In this document: positions 19,182 to 28,037 of the stretch, in pieces
How positions within the stretch are numbered: position 1 is the stretch's first letter
How the letters are laid out: each line of letters starts with the position of its first letter
Assembly (NCBI GenBank): GCA_050187875.1
Contig: JBFWXB010000008.1
Location: 1 to 64,000 of the forward strand
DNA: 64,000 nucleotides
Source of the DNA: JAFKKS01 sp050187875
GTDB taxonomy: Bacteria > Pseudomonadota > Alphaproteobacteria > Rhizobiales > Xanthobacteraceae
Direction: 5' to 3'
The notes under the pieces: generated by a model
Told to the model about the DNA's origin: nothing
Seen by the model: the letters and a program-made list of their open reading frames with translations, nothing else
Database searches by the model: none
Translations under genes and position numbers: made by a program

Positions 19182-20549
19182 TCAGGACTTCTTCCGCGCC
19201 CTCCCCGCATAGGGATTGTCCTTTTCCCGCAACGTGAGCCGGATCGGCGTCCCGGGAAGATCAAAGGCCTCGCGTAGTCCGTTGACGAGATAGCGCCGGT
19301 ACTGCTCCGGGATCGCGTCAGCGCGCGACGAGAAGAGCACGAAGGTCGGAGGCCGCGCTTTCGGCTGCGTGATGTAATTGACCTTGATGCGCCGGCCCGA
19401 GACCGCGGGCGGCGGATGTGCGGCAATCGCCTGTTCGAGCCAGCGATTAAGGGCGGCCGTCGGCACGCGCGTATTCCACACGGCATACGCATCGACGATT
19501 TCCTGCATCAGGCGATCGAGCCCGTCGCCATGCAGCCCCGACGCCGCGACGATCGGAACCCCGGCCACTTGCGGCAGCCAGTGATCAACCTCGCGGCGCA
19601 GCTTCGATCCTGCAGCCTCGCCGCGCGAGATGAGGTCGGACTTGTTCATCGCGACAACGAGCGCGCGGCCTTCGCGCACGACGAGATCGGCGATGCGCAG
19701 GTCCTGCTCCTCAAACGGGGCTTGGGCATCCATGAGCAGGACAACGACCTCGGCGAAGCGGATCGCCTCCAGTGCGTCGGCGACGGAAAGCTTCTCGAGT
19801 TTCTCGACGACCTTGGCGCGGCGTCGCATGCCGGCGGTATCGAAAATGCGAAACGCCCGCCCCTTCCAATCGAGATCGACGGCGATGGCGTCACGCGTGA
19901 TGCCTGCTTCCGGTCCGGTGAGCAGGCGCTCGTCGCCGAGGAGCGTATTGATCAGCGTCGACTTGCCTGCGTTCGGCCGGCCGACGACCGCGACGCGGAT
20001 CGGGCCGGACTCGCCCGCCTCGCGGAGCGTGACGGAGCCCGGCGTTTTCGTCTGCTCCGGGAGCGCCGCGCGCAAGGCGTCATAAAGGTCGGAAAGCCCC
20101 TCCCCGTGCTCCGCCGAGAGCGGCACGGGATCACCAAGCCCGAGCGCAAAGGCTTCGCGCGCGCCAGCTTCGCCGGCCTTGCCCTCACTCTTATTGGCGA
20201 CGACGACGACGGGCTTGCCGCTCTTGCGCACGATCGCGGCGAAGGCCCGATCGAGCGGCGTCAATCCCGCCCGCGCATCGACGATAAGCAGGATCACGTC
20301 CGCGTCTTTCACCGCGACCTCAGTCTGCGCCCGCATGCGCGCCGGCAGGCTTCCAGCCGCCGCCTCTTCGAAGCCAGCGGTGTCGATCACCGTGAAATGC
20401 AGATCGCCGAGCTTAGCCCGACCTTCCCGGCGGTCGCGCGTAACACCGGGGCGGTCGTCGACAAGCGCGAGCCGCTTGCCGATCAGCCGGTTGAACAGGG
20501 TCGACTTGCCCACATTGGGCCGGCCGACAATGGCGGCGGTGAAGGTCAT
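19182..20549 (-). CDS. der: GTPase Der (EngA), ribosome assembly
   Basis: A 455-residue GTPase essential for 50S assembly. Two tandem G domains are visible: GRPNVGKST (residue 8 onward) with DRPGVTRD, and GRPNAGKST with the second DTAGMRRRAKV switch region and NKSD. A C-terminal KH-like domain contains IKVNYITQPKARPPTFVLF-type residues. It is the last gene of a reverse-strand run with a lipoprotein gene and a YfgM-like gene upstream, the usual neighbourhood of der. Confidence 0.96.
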   Translation of the reverse strand: MTFTAAIVGRPNVGKSTLFNRLIGKRLALVDDRPGVTRDRREGRAKLGDLHFTVIDTAGFEEAAAGSLPARMRAQTEVAVKDADVILLIVDARAGLTPLDRAFAAIVRKSGKPVVVVANKSEGKAGEAGAREAFALGLGDPVPLSAEHGEGLSDLYDALRAALPEQTKTPGSVTLREAGESGPIRVAVVGRPNAGKSTLINTLLGDERLLTGPEAGITRDAIAVDLDWKGRAFRIFDTAGMRRRAKVVEKLEKLSVADALEAIRFAEVVVLLMDAQAPFEEQDLRIADLVVREGRALVVAMNKSDLISRGEAAGSKLRREVDHWLPQVAGVPIVAASGLHGDGLDRLMQEIVDAYAVWNTRVPTAALNRWLEQAIAAHPPPAVSGRRIKVNYITQPKARPPTFVLFSSRADAIPEQYRRYLVNGLREAFDLPGTPIRLTLREKDNPYAGRARKKS

Positions 20550-20616
20550 GGCGCGATCGCTGGAGGACGTCGCCCGTTATGGCCCGCCGGCATGCAGGCC
20601 GTCCAGTTGGCTGAAG

Positions 20617-21189
20617 TCAGCGCGAGAATTGCCCAGGCTTGGGCGGCTCCGGCCAGACCGTCGGCGCAGTCTGGTTGGACGGCTCAGGCCATTGCGGCGC
20701 CTGATTGGCGGCCGGCGGGGCCGGCCACGCCGCTTGGGGCGCCGGCTGTGGCGCAGCCGGCGCCGTCTGCTCGACGGCAGCGGGCTGTTCCGGCGCCGGT
20801 TTGCGCTTCGCCTGGCGGGACGCGGGTGCGGGCGCCGCCGGCTTTGGCCGTGCCGCATGCTTCTTGGGTTTCGGCTTCGGCTTTTCCGCAGCCTCTTCCT
20901 TCTTCTCGGGCTCCTGCGGCGCGAGCGCAATCTCCGGCGGCGTATTCGGATCGGGGATCGTCTGGCTTCCCTTCGCGTATTCCGGAGGGATTCCCTGCTG
21001 CACGCCCGGCACTCCTTGCGGAAAAAGTTCGCGGCGCTCGCCCTTGAGCGGCGTCTTGGTGACGCCGAACGGGTTCCAGTCCTGGACCGTCGCCTGCATC
21101 TTGTCGATCACGTCCGAGGTCTCGCAGCCCGAGAGGGCGAAGGCGAGACACGCGGCGACGACAAATCCGGCTTTGCGTGTAAGCGGCAT
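20617..21189 (-). CDS. Pro/Ala-rich lipoprotein in the der operon
   Basis: A 190-residue protein with a lipoprotein signal, AFALSGC, giving lipidated Cys22. A short conserved-looking part follows (about residues 40-70, KGERRELFPQGVPGVQQGIPPEYAKG split here as two pieces), then a Lys/Pro/Ala/Gln-rich disordered tail. In many proteobacteria BamB, a lipoprotein beta-propeller, occupies this slot between the YfgM-like gene and der. This protein has no propeller, so it is either a reduced substitute or a different envelope protein that spans part of the periplasm. Confidence 0.75.
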   Translation of the reverse strand: MPLTRKAGFVVAACLAFALSGCETSDVIDKMQATVQDWNPFGVTKTPLKGERRELFPQGVPGVQQGIPPEYAKGSQTIPDPNTPPEIALAPQEPEKKEEAAEKPKPKPKKHAARPKPAAPAPASRQAKRKPAPEQPAAVEQTAPAAPQPAPQAAWPAPPAANQAPQWPEPSNQTAPTVWPEPPKPGQFSR

Positions 21190-21203
21190 AAGGGCCTTTT
21201 GCC

Positions 21204-21857
21204 TTAGCTCTTAGCTTCGGGCTGGATCAGCGCACTGAGCATCTCGATCCGATTGCGCGTTGCGGCCGGCGTCTGCGGGTCGAGGCGGATCATTTCCGAC
21301 CACTTGCGCGCCTCGCCGCTGTCGCCCGCGCGCCAGGCGGCAAAGGCCAGAATTTCGCGCGCCGTATGACGGAAGGCGCGATCGGCGCCGGCGGCACCTT
21401 CGAGACGCGTGCGCAAATCCGCAAGCGAGGCGGTATCGGCAAGCAGCAGGCCTGCACGCACCCGCGCGAGGTCCTGGATTACAGCGGTCGCACCGCCATC
21501 GGCAATGATTGTGTCATAGATTTTAACGGCGCCGGCGGAATCGGTCTTCGCGACTCCGGCCGCCTCCTGCAGGCGCGCGAGCATGCGATAGCCCGACGCG
21601 CCATCGGCCGCGATCTGGCTGAAAGCGGCCTGCGCGTCGGCTGCCTTGTTGTCCTTGGCGAGCGCCATCGCCGCCTCGAAGCGCGCCCCGTTCTCGGCCG
21701 CCTTCTTAGCCTCCCACCACTCATAACCGCGCCAGCCGCCAACGCCCAGGACGATGAGGCAGGCCGCCGCGACGATCAGGTTTCCGTAGCGTGCCCAGAT
21801 CTCCCGCAGCCGTTCGCGCCGAAGTTCCTCATCGACTTCTTGAAAAATATCGGACAC
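21204..21857 (-). CDS. YfgM-like membrane-anchored TPR protein
   Basis: A 217-residue protein: a cytoplasmic N-terminus with FQEVDEELRRERLREIW, one membrane anchor (about residues 27-45, LIVAAACLIVLGVGGW), then a helical periplasmic domain of the TPR_21 type. This is the family of YfgM, a periplasmic chaperone partner of SecYEG/PpiD. It is the first gene of the run towards der and sits 14 bases from the lipoprotein start. The C-terminal part has the paired-helix spacing expected of TPRs. Confidence 0.85.
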   Translation of the reverse strand: MSDIFQEVDEELRRERLREIWARYGNLIVAAACLIVLGVGGWRGYEWWEAKKAAENGARFEAAMALAKDNKAADAQAAFSQIAADGASGYRMLARLQEAAGVAKTDSAGAVKIYDTIIADGGATAVIQDLARVRAGLLLADTASLADLRTRLEGAAGADRAFRHTAREILAFAAWRAGDSGEARKWSEMIRLDPQTPAATRNRIEMLSALIQPEAKS

Positions 21858-21969
21858 GCAATTTCCCCGCTGGCCCCGCTCGGGCGCCGGTTAGGATAAA
21901 GATGTGGCGCCGCCGTGGCAAAAGGCCGAATCGTAAGCGAAATCGCCCGCCCGACGCCCTGCCTGCCGA

Positions 21970-22554
21970 CTACGGCGTAAAGGCGGGAACGCCAATGACC
22001 AAGGGGTGAAAGACGAAGCCGAGCGCCAGGTAGACGATCGTCCCGACAACGACCGCTGCGACATCGTTGCGCCAGCCGCCCGTCGGGATCGGCGGTCCGC
22101 CGGGGTCGGTCCGGCGCTTGAGCGTGGCCCGGTCATACCCCGCCCAGGCGAGGATCGAACCGAACAGGATGATCGCACCGAGGTCACCGTTGGCGATCAG
22201 ATGCGCCACCGCCCAAAGCTTCACCCCGACCAGCATCGGATGCTTGAGCGTCCGCTGGATATTGCCTCGCGCATAGGCGGCGATGACGCAGATGATGGCC
22301 GGCCACATCAGCGCGACCGCAATATGCCGCGTCCAGGCCGGCGGGTACCAGACGTCGATCCAGCCGGTCGCGCGATAACGCGCGAACCCATAGCCAATGA
22401 GAACGACGCCGATCAGCGACAGGATGGAATAGCCCATCTTGTAAGCCGGCTCACCGACACGCTTGATGAGCGCGGCGCGCTGCCCGCGCGCCGTGGTGAA
22501 GACATGGACGCCGATGAACAGCGCCAAGCCGAGGATCATGGTGGTCAGGCCCAC
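21970..22554 (-). CDS. NnrU family membrane protein
   Basis: A 194-residue polytopic protein with about five membrane helices. NnrU-family features include the N-terminal FIGVHVFTTARGQRAAL, KHPMLVGVKLWAVAHLIANGD and the His residues in FHPLVIGVP. NnrU was named for denitrification clusters and resembles the 15-cis-zeta-carotene isomerase (Z-ISO) fold. No denitrification genes are near, so a general role in haem/NO-related membrane chemistry is only a guess. Confidence 0.88.
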   Translation of the reverse strand: MGLTTMILGLALFIGVHVFTTARGQRAALIKRVGEPAYKMGYSILSLIGVVLIGYGFARYRATGWIDVWYPPAWTRHIAVALMWPAIICVIAAYARGNIQRTLKHPMLVGVKLWAVAHLIANGDLGAIILFGSILAWAGYDRATLKRRTDPGGPPIPTGGWRNDVAAVVVGTIVYLALGFVFHPLVIGVPAFTP

Positions 22555-22735
22555 GGCACCTCCTTACGGAACGGACTCGCCGAGCCAGGATGGCATAGCA
22601 GTTTGGAACGATCCCAGAAACGCCTTTGCCGGGAATGCCGGTAACTTGAATACCGGCAACTTTGGTGCCCCCATTGACGGACGGCCTCGCCTGTTGGAGG
22701 AAGCGACCCCACCCCCTTTCTTTCGGAGTCCCTCC

Positions 22736-23707
22736 GTGTCCCGCCTCAAGACATTCATTCTGCTTTTGGCCGCCACCCTTTTTGCGGCGGCTCCCGCGGC
22801 GGCACAGGAGTGGCCGACCAAAATGGTACGGATCGTCGTTCCCTTCGGTCCCGGCTCGACGCCCGACATGGTGGCCCGCATCCTCGCGGAGCAGTTGCAG
22901 CAGCGCCTGCACCAGACCTTCGTCGTCGAGAACAAGCCGGGCGCCAGCGGAAATATCGGCACCGACGCCGTCGCCAAAGCGACGCCGGATGGCGCGACGA
23001 TCGGGATTTCGCTGGGCGGCCCGCTCGCCATCAACACGATCCTCTTTTCGAAGCTTCCTTACGATCCGCAGAAGGAGATCGCGCCGATCACGCTGCTCAC
23101 CGCGTTGCCGAGCGTTCTTGCGGTGCCGGCGAGCCTTGGCGTCAACAGCGTCGCCGATTTCGTCGCGCTGCTGAAGAAGGATGCTGGCGCGATCAGTTAT
23201 GGCTCGATCGGCGCCGGTTCGCTTTCGCAACTGTGTATGGAGGCGATCGGCCTCAAAGCGGGTGGCGGCAAGATGGTGCATGTGCCCTATCCGAGTTCGC
23301 CGGCGGCGGTCACCGCCGTCATCCGCGGCGAAGTGCAGGCCGTCTGTCTTCCCGCGATCTCCGTGACGCCGCAGCTGCCGACCGGCACCGTCAAAATCCT
23401 CGCCGTGACGACGCCCGAGCGCTCGCCCTTTCTGCCCGACGTTCCGACCTTGAAGGAAAGCGGCATCGATGTGCAGTCCGACGCGTGGAATGCCTTGATC
23501 GCACCGGCGGGGACGCCGCCTGCGGTCATCAACAAAATCAACGCGGAAGTGCGCGCGGTTCTAGCGATGCCATCGGTCGCGGAAAAGCTGAAGACGCAAT
23601 TGATCGCGCCTTATCCTTCGACGCCGGAAGAAGCGCGCAAGAAGATCGAGGACGAGAAAGCGTTGTGGGCTGACGTGATTTCGGCGGCCGCAATCAAGAT
23701 CAACTAA
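22736..23707 (+). CDS. Tripartite tricarboxylate transporter receptor (TctC/Bug family)
   Basis: A 323-residue periplasmic solute-binding protein. A signal peptide (SRLKTFILLLAATLFAAAPAAAQ, cleaved after AAA) precedes EWPTKMVRIVVPFGPGSTPDMVAR, the Bug opening, and VVENKPGASGNIG. These receptors bind carboxylates or related small molecules and pass them to TctAB membrane proteins. None lie nearby, so this is an orphan receptor, common in this group. The start is GTG at 22736 with CGGAG eight bases upstream; no ATG fits. Confidence 0.9.
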   Translation: MSRLKTFILLLAATLFAAAPAAAQEWPTKMVRIVVPFGPGSTPDMVARILAEQLQQRLHQTFVVENKPGASGNIGTDAVAKATPDGATIGISLGGPLAINTILFSKLPYDPQKEIAPITLLTALPSVLAVPASLGVNSVADFVALLKKDAGAISYGSIGAGSLSQLCMEAIGLKAGGGKMVHVPYPSSPAAVTAVIRGEVQAVCLPAISVTPQLPTGTVKILAVTTPERSPFLPDVPTLKESGIDVQSDAWNALIAPAGTPPAVINKINAEVRAVLAMPSVAEKLKTQLIAPYPSTPEEARKKIEDEKALWADVISAAAIKIN

Positions 23708-23728
23708 ATCAGGCTTCTGCCTTTCGTC

Positions 23729-23838
23729 GTCATGCGCGGGCTTGACCCGCGCATCTGCCCCCACCCTACCCTCCCTCGCTTGCGGGGGAGGGATAAGGGA
23801 GGGGGCGTGGATTGCCGAGTCAAGCCCGGCAATGACGC
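23729..23838. repeat. Composite palindromic repeat between convergent genes
   Basis: Outer units GTCATGCGCGGG-CTTGA-CCCGCGCAT and ATTGCCG-AGTCAAG-CCCGGCAAT face each other. Between them lies a further palindrome, CCCTCCCTCGCTTGCGG and its GGGAGGG partner copies. It fills the gap between the tctC-like gene and prfC stops and probably works as a two-way transcript end. Confidence 0.75.
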
Positions 23839-23847
23839 GGCCCAGTC

Positions 23848-25458
23848 TCAACTTGTCCGCTTTACGTCCTTCACGTCGGTGAACGTGATGCCGGGCGCAC
23901 GTTCGCGCGTATAGTCGAGATAGAATTGGTTGCGCGCGAGGAAGACGGGGTCGCCGTCGAGGTCGTCGGCGATGCCGGCGCTGTTTGCCTGCACAAAAGT
24001 GTCGAGCGTCTTGCGGTCGTCCGCGGCAATCCAGCGCGCGAGCTGAAACTCCGGCACGTCGAAGCCGACCTCGACGCCGTATTCGTTCGCAAGCCGGTCG
24101 CGCAGCACATCGAGTTGCAGCGGGCCGACGACACCGACGAGCGCCGGTGAGCCGTCGCGCGGCCGCAGCACCTGCACGACGCCCTCCTCCGCCAGCTCCT
24201 GCAGCGCGGCATTGAGCTTCTTCGCCTTCATCGCGTCACCGAGCCGCACGCGCCGCAGGATTTCCGCAGCGAAGCTCGGCACACCGATGAAGTTGAAGTC
24301 CGCGCCTTCTGTGAGCGTATCGCCGATGCGCAGCGTGCCATGATTGGGGATGCCGACGACGTCGCCGGCATAGGCCTCGTCGGCGATGGCGCGATCCTGC
24401 GCGAAGAAGAAGTGCGGCGTCGCGAGCGTCATCGGCTTGCCCGTGCGCACGAGCTTCGCCTTCATCCCGCGCTCGAGCTTGCCGGAACAGAGCCGCGCGA
24501 AGGCGATGCGGTCGCGGTGCTTGGGATCCATGTTCGCCTGGATCTTGAAGACGAACGCGCTCATGGCCGGATCGGTCGCGGCGACTGTGCCCTTATCGGC
24601 CGTCTGCGGACGTGGCGGCGGCGCATAGGCGGAGAGGATGTCGAGGAGGTCGCTGACGCCGAAATTCTTCAGCGCCGAGCCGAAGAGAACTGGCGTCAGG
24701 TGCCCATCGCGGAAGGCGGTAAGATCGAACGGCTTCGACGCCTCCTTGACGAGCTCGAGTTCGTCGCCGATCGCTGAAGCGTCGAGGGTCGCATTGACTG
24801 TGTTGATTGCGGCGATGTCGATCTCGCGCGCGGCAACAGCCTTCGAGCCATCGCCTTCCATCAGCCGCACGGCTGAGGACGACAGGTCCGCCGTGCCGAT
24901 GAAGTCGCGCCCGCGCCCGATCGGCCAGGTGATCGGCGCGGTGTCGAGCGCCAGTGTCTTCTCGATTTCGTCGAGCAATTCGAGCGGATCGCGGCTCTCG
25001 CGATCCATCTTATTGACGAAGGTGACGATCGGGATATCGCGCAGCCGACAGACCTCGAACAGCTTGCGCGTGCGCGCCTCGATGCCGCGCGCGGCGTCGA
25101 TCACCATCACCGCCGAGTCGACGGCCGTCAGGGTGCGATAGGTGTCGTCGGAAAAGTCCTCGTGGCCGGGCGTGTCGAGCAGATTGAAGACGCAGCCTCG
25201 ATACTCGAACGTCATCACCGAGGTGACGACGGAGATACCGCGCTCGCGCTCGATCGCCATCCAGTCGGAGCGCGTCGAGCGCCGGTCGCGCTTCGCCTTC
25301 ACCTGCCCTGCCAGATTGATGGCGCCCCCGAACAGCAGGAGCTTCTCGGTCAGCGTGGTCTTGCCGGCGTCCGGATGGGAGATGATGGCAAAGGTCCGGC
25401 GCCGCGCCACCTCCGTGGCGAGCGACTCACGGACGGCGTCGGGGGCGGTCATGGTCAT
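23848..25458 (-). CDS. prfC: Peptide chain release factor 3
   Basis: A 536-residue translational GTPase that recycles RF1/RF2 after termination. G1 is SHPDAGKTTLTEKLLL, G2/G3 regions are RGISVVTSVM and DTPGHEDFSDDTYR, and G4 is NKMDRESRDPLELLD; EF-G-like domains II and III follow. The ATG at 25458 (MTMTAPDAV) was chosen because upstream codons are not protein-like. It converges on the tctC-like gene across a palindromic repeat. Confidence 0.95.
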   Translation of the reverse strand: MTMTAPDAVRESLATEVARRRTFAIISHPDAGKTTLTEKLLLFGGAINLAGQVKAKRDRRSTRSDWMAIERERGISVVTSVMTFEYRGCVFNLLDTPGHEDFSDDTYRTLTAVDSAVMVIDAARGIEARTRKLFEVCRLRDIPIVTFVNKMDRESRDPLELLDEIEKTLALDTAPITWPIGRGRDFIGTADLSSSAVRLMEGDGSKAVAAREIDIAAINTVNATLDASAIGDELELVKEASKPFDLTAFRDGHLTPVLFGSALKNFGVSDLLDILSAYAPPPRPQTADKGTVAATDPAMSAFVFKIQANMDPKHRDRIAFARLCSGKLERGMKAKLVRTGKPMTLATPHFFFAQDRAIADEAYAGDVVGIPNHGTLRIGDTLTEGADFNFIGVPSFAAEILRRVRLGDAMKAKKLNAALQELAEEGVVQVLRPRDGSPALVGVVGPLQLDVLRDRLANEYGVEVGFDVPEFQLARWIAADDRKTLDTFVQANSAGIADDLDGDPVFLARNQFYLDYTRERAPGITFTDVKDVKRTS

Positions 25459-25574
25459 GGGCGCGCATGTGGCAGGGAACGACCCCGCAGGCAAGTGGCT
25501 AGCCCAAATGGCTAGCCGAGCACGTGCGATCCGCGCATGCTGCCGCCCTGTTCGGGACATGCAGGCGAGGCCCC

Positions 25575-26468
25575 ATGCTCAAGCATATCGAAGCCGGCGT
25601 CCTTGACGTCGCCTACGAGGAAACCGGCCCGGCGTCGGGATGGCCCGTGGTGTTGCTGCACGGCTTTCCCTACGACATCCACGCCTTCGACGCCGTGGCG
25701 CCGTGGCTCGCAGCGAAAGGCGCGCGGCTGATCGTGCCCTATCTGCGCGGCTATGGGCCGACGCGCTTTCTCTCGGCGGAGACGCCGCGCTCGGGCGAGC
25801 AGGCGGCGCTTGGCGCAGACCTTCTGGCGTTGCTCGATGCGCTCGCGATCGAGCGCGCGGTGCTCGCCGGCTACGACTGGGGCGGCCGCGCCGCCTGCAT
25901 CGTCGCCGCGCTCTGGCCGGACCGCGCCCGCGGCCTCGTCTCGGTCAATAGCTACAACATCCAGGACATCGCCCGTTCCGGCGAACCGGCACGGCCGGAG
26001 AACGAGCATCGCCACTGGTACCAATATTACTTCCACGGCGAGCGTGGCCGCGCGGGGCTCACGCAAAACCGGCATGCGCTCTGCAAGTTGCTCTGGAAGC
26101 TTTGGTCACCGACCTGGGCGTTCGACGATCCGACTTACGACCGGACAGCGGAAGCGTTCGACAATCCCGATTTCGTCGATGTCGTGATCCAATCGTACCG
26201 GCACCGCTACGCGCTCGTTCCAGGCGATCCCGCTTACGCCGAGATCGAACGGGAGCTTGCCGCGCAGCCGCCAATCACGGTCCCGGCGATCACGATCGAC
26301 GGCGCGGCGGACGGCGTGATGGGTCTCGGGGGGACGGCGAAGCATGCGCGGAAATTCACCGGCCGGCACGAGCATCGCGTCATCGACAATGTCGGGCACA
26401 ACCCGCCGCAGGAAGCGCCGGAAGCATTCGCCGACGCGGTGCTGACCGTGGCGGAGTGGACGCGGTGA
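25575..26468 (+). CDS. Alpha/beta hydrolase with Asp nucleophile, epoxide-hydrolase-like
   Basis: A 297-residue cytosolic hydrolase. The oxyanion motif is LLHGFPYDIHAF (residues 28-39). The nucleophile elbow is AGYDWGGRAA, with Asp where esterases have Ser; this points to epoxide hydrolases or haloalkane dehalogenases, which form a covalent ester at Asp. The C-terminal His is in DNVGHNPPQEAP, and DGAADGVM may supply the acid. The cap region is Trp/Tyr-rich (HRHWYQYYFHGERGR). It is divergent from prfC. The substrate is not visible. Confidence 0.88.
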   Translation: MLKHIEAGVLDVAYEETGPASGWPVVLLHGFPYDIHAFDAVAPWLAAKGARLIVPYLRGYGPTRFLSAETPRSGEQAALGADLLALLDALAIERAVLAGYDWGGRAACIVAALWPDRARGLVSVNSYNIQDIARSGEPARPENEHRHWYQYYFHGERGRAGLTQNRHALCKLLWKLWSPTWAFDDPTYDRTAEAFDNPDFVDVVIQSYRHRYALVPGDPAYAEIERELAAQPPITVPAITIDGAADGVMGLGGTAKHARKFTGRHEHRVIDNVGHNPPQEAPEAFADAVLTVAEWTR

Positions 26469-26488
26469 GCAGTCGGCCGCCCTGTCCG

Positions 26489-26577
26489 GTCATGCCCGCG
26501 AAAGCGGGCATCCAGTACGCCCTGTCTCTCGATTGAGAGCACACGGAATACCGGGTCCCCGCCTTCGCGGGGACGAC
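26489..26577. repeat. Composite palindromic repeat, GTCAT...ACGAC type
   Basis: Left unit: GTCATGCCCGCG-AAAG-CGGGCATCCAGTA. Right unit: TACCGGGTCCCCGC-CTTC-GCGGGGACGAC. They are separated by about 30 bases and arranged inverted. It lies between the hydrolase gene and the convergent ArsC-like gene, ending 12 bases before the latter's stop. Confidence 0.75.
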
Positions 26578-26589
26578 AACGGCAAATCA

Positions 26590-26952
26590 TCACCCCTTCG
26601 TCTTCACCGCCTTCTCGTATTCGTCCGCCTTGAAGCCCAGCAGGAACTTGCCGCGGCCGAGATCGAGCACCGGGCGTTTGATCATCGAGGGCTGCTCGAG
26701 CATCATCGCAATCGCCTTGGCCTTGGTGATCCCTTCCTTCTGCGCGTCGGGAAGCTTTTTGAAGGTCGCACTGCCGCGATTGAACACTTTCTCCCAGCCA
26801 AGCGCCTGACACCATGTCTCGAGATCGTCCCGCGTGAAGCCGTCCTTCGTCTTGAAGTCGTGGAAGCTGTAGTCGACCTTGTGGCTCTCGAGCCAAGCCC
26901 GCGCCTTCTTGATCGTGTCGCAGTTGCGAATGCCGTACATCGCGATGGGCAT
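26590..26952 (-). CDS. ArsC/Spx family reductase (YffB-like)
   Basis: A 120-residue thioredoxin-fold protein. It begins MPIAMYGIRNCDTIKKARAWLE, with a single active-site Cys11 in NCDT, typical of YffB-type ArsC-like proteins. KRPVLDLGRGKFLLGF contains the conserved Arg-Pro. YffB proteins bind glutathione and are probably thiol reductases rather than true arsenate reductases. No ars operon is nearby. It lies 27 bases downstream of the 2H phosphoesterase gene on the same strand and may share its transcript. Confidence 0.9.
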   Translation of the reverse strand: MPIAMYGIRNCDTIKKARAWLESHKVDYSFHDFKTKDGFTRDDLETWCQALGWEKVFNRGSATFKKLPDAQKEGITKAKAIAMMLEQPSMIKRPVLDLGRGKFLLGFKADEYEKAVKTKG

Positions 26953-26979
26953 GTGTCCTCTCTGGTCAGCTTCGAGCCA

Positions 26980-27558
26980 TCATCCATGCAACGTCCATTG
27001 TCCGAGCAGCCGATGTCCTCGGCCTCTTACGCTGTGAATGAGTACGAAGTCTTCGACAAGCCAGGTGATCGGGTCAACGGCGTGCTCCTCGATACCACGG
27101 TCGCCGTACAACAACGTCACATGCGACGTGAACGCCGATCGCAGGCGTCGGCCGAGGCCCGCCCGCACCAAAGCATGGCCGAGAAGGCGATAAAGCGCCT
27201 CAAGCGCCGTCACGTCGCTCCTTGGCAGCAAGACAAGCGGAGGACGGGTCCCGCGAAAGCTCATGACGCTGTCAAACGCCACGACAAAGGCCGGCATGGT
27301 TGCGGCCGTGGCACGCGCCGCTTCGTTGATCGCGGCGGCCATTGCCTCGGGCCCGCCCAAGAAGACGCCCGGCGCATGGAGCGACACGTGCAGCCGATGC
27401 GCCGGCCGGACATCGGCACGTAAGTGCTGGCTGCTTCTGATGTCCTCGGCGAGTTGTTTGATACGCGCCTTGTGGAATGGAGGCGGCAGGACGGCGAAGA
27501 ACACCCGATCCGATCGCTGTGGGACAAGAAATCCCGGCAATGACAGCTGCTTCGCCAT
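26980..27558 (-). CDS. 2'-5' RNA ligase-like 2H phosphoesterase
   Basis: A 192-residue protein of the LigT/ThpR family, which opens 2',3'-cyclic phosphates or joins 2'-5' RNA ends. The two HxT/S motifs are LHVSLH (His at about 56) and SHVTLLY (about 145), the diagnostic pair. The ATG at 27558 was chosen over a start 25 codons upstream lacking conserved features. Neighbours are unrelated. Physiological substrate unknown. Confidence 0.88.
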   Translation of the reverse strand: MAKQLSLPGFLVPQRSDRVFFAVLPPPFHKARIKQLAEDIRSSQHLRADVRPAHRLHVSLHAPGVFLGGPEAMAAAINEAARATAATMPAFVVAFDSVMSFRGTRPPLVLLPRSDVTALEALYRLLGHALVRAGLGRRLRSAFTSHVTLLYGDRGIEEHAVDPITWLVEDFVLIHSVRGRGHRLLGQWTLHG

Positions 27559-27666
27559 ACGCGCAGGCCCTATGACTAGGCCCGGTACGTTCTCGTTATG
27601 TTCTTTCGATGTCAAGCCGCGCCTTGATCGCAAGCTCCCTGCGACGGAAAAAAAAGCGCAAGAGAG

Positions 27667-27954
27667 TTACATCCCGCGACCGCGCCGACGCGAGATCAGC
27701 CGCAGCCAAGGCGCGCAATGAAACGCGCTCATGAGAAGATACATCGCCGCCATTCCGGTCAGCGGCGACGCCGCGTGCGCTGATGTGCAGAGCATGCCGG
27801 ACGCGCCACTGAGAGCCGTCGCGAGTGCCATGAGTGCGAAGGTCGGCGCCGCGGCGTAGGGCAGCCAAGCGGCCGCCACGTCGAGGCGCGAGACGCCGTT
27901 GCGCTTCGAAAGCCTCACCCGCACAGACGTGACTGGATGGCAGACGTCAGCCAT
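27667..27954 (-). CDS. Small membrane protein of the arsR cassette
   Basis: A 95-residue protein with two likely membrane helices: about residues 27-55 (WLPYAAAPTFALMALATAL) and 62-82 (SPLTGMAAMYLLMSAFHCAPWL), ending in RRRGRGM. It is the last gene of the reverse-strand run below DUF899, separated by 83 bases. Similar short proteins accompany DUF899/SRPBCC genes in related bacteria (recollection, not searched). No function can be given. Confidence 0.6.
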   Translation of the reverse strand: MADVCHPVTSVRVRLSKRNGVSRLDVAAAWLPYAAAPTFALMALATALSGASGMLCTSAHAASPLTGMAAMYLLMSAFHCAPWLRLISRRRGRGM

Positions 27955-28037
27955 GACTTGCTCCTGTCTCGCCGGAACGTTGCACCGACTTCATCGGGAA
28001 TTTCCCGGACGACCACCCGCGGCCGAGGGCTTCCGAG

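Noticed and set aside
22463..22735. N-terminal extension of the tctC-like frame
   Set aside because: It overlaps the NnrU-like gene on the other strand and precedes a clear signal peptide that begins at the GTG at 22736.
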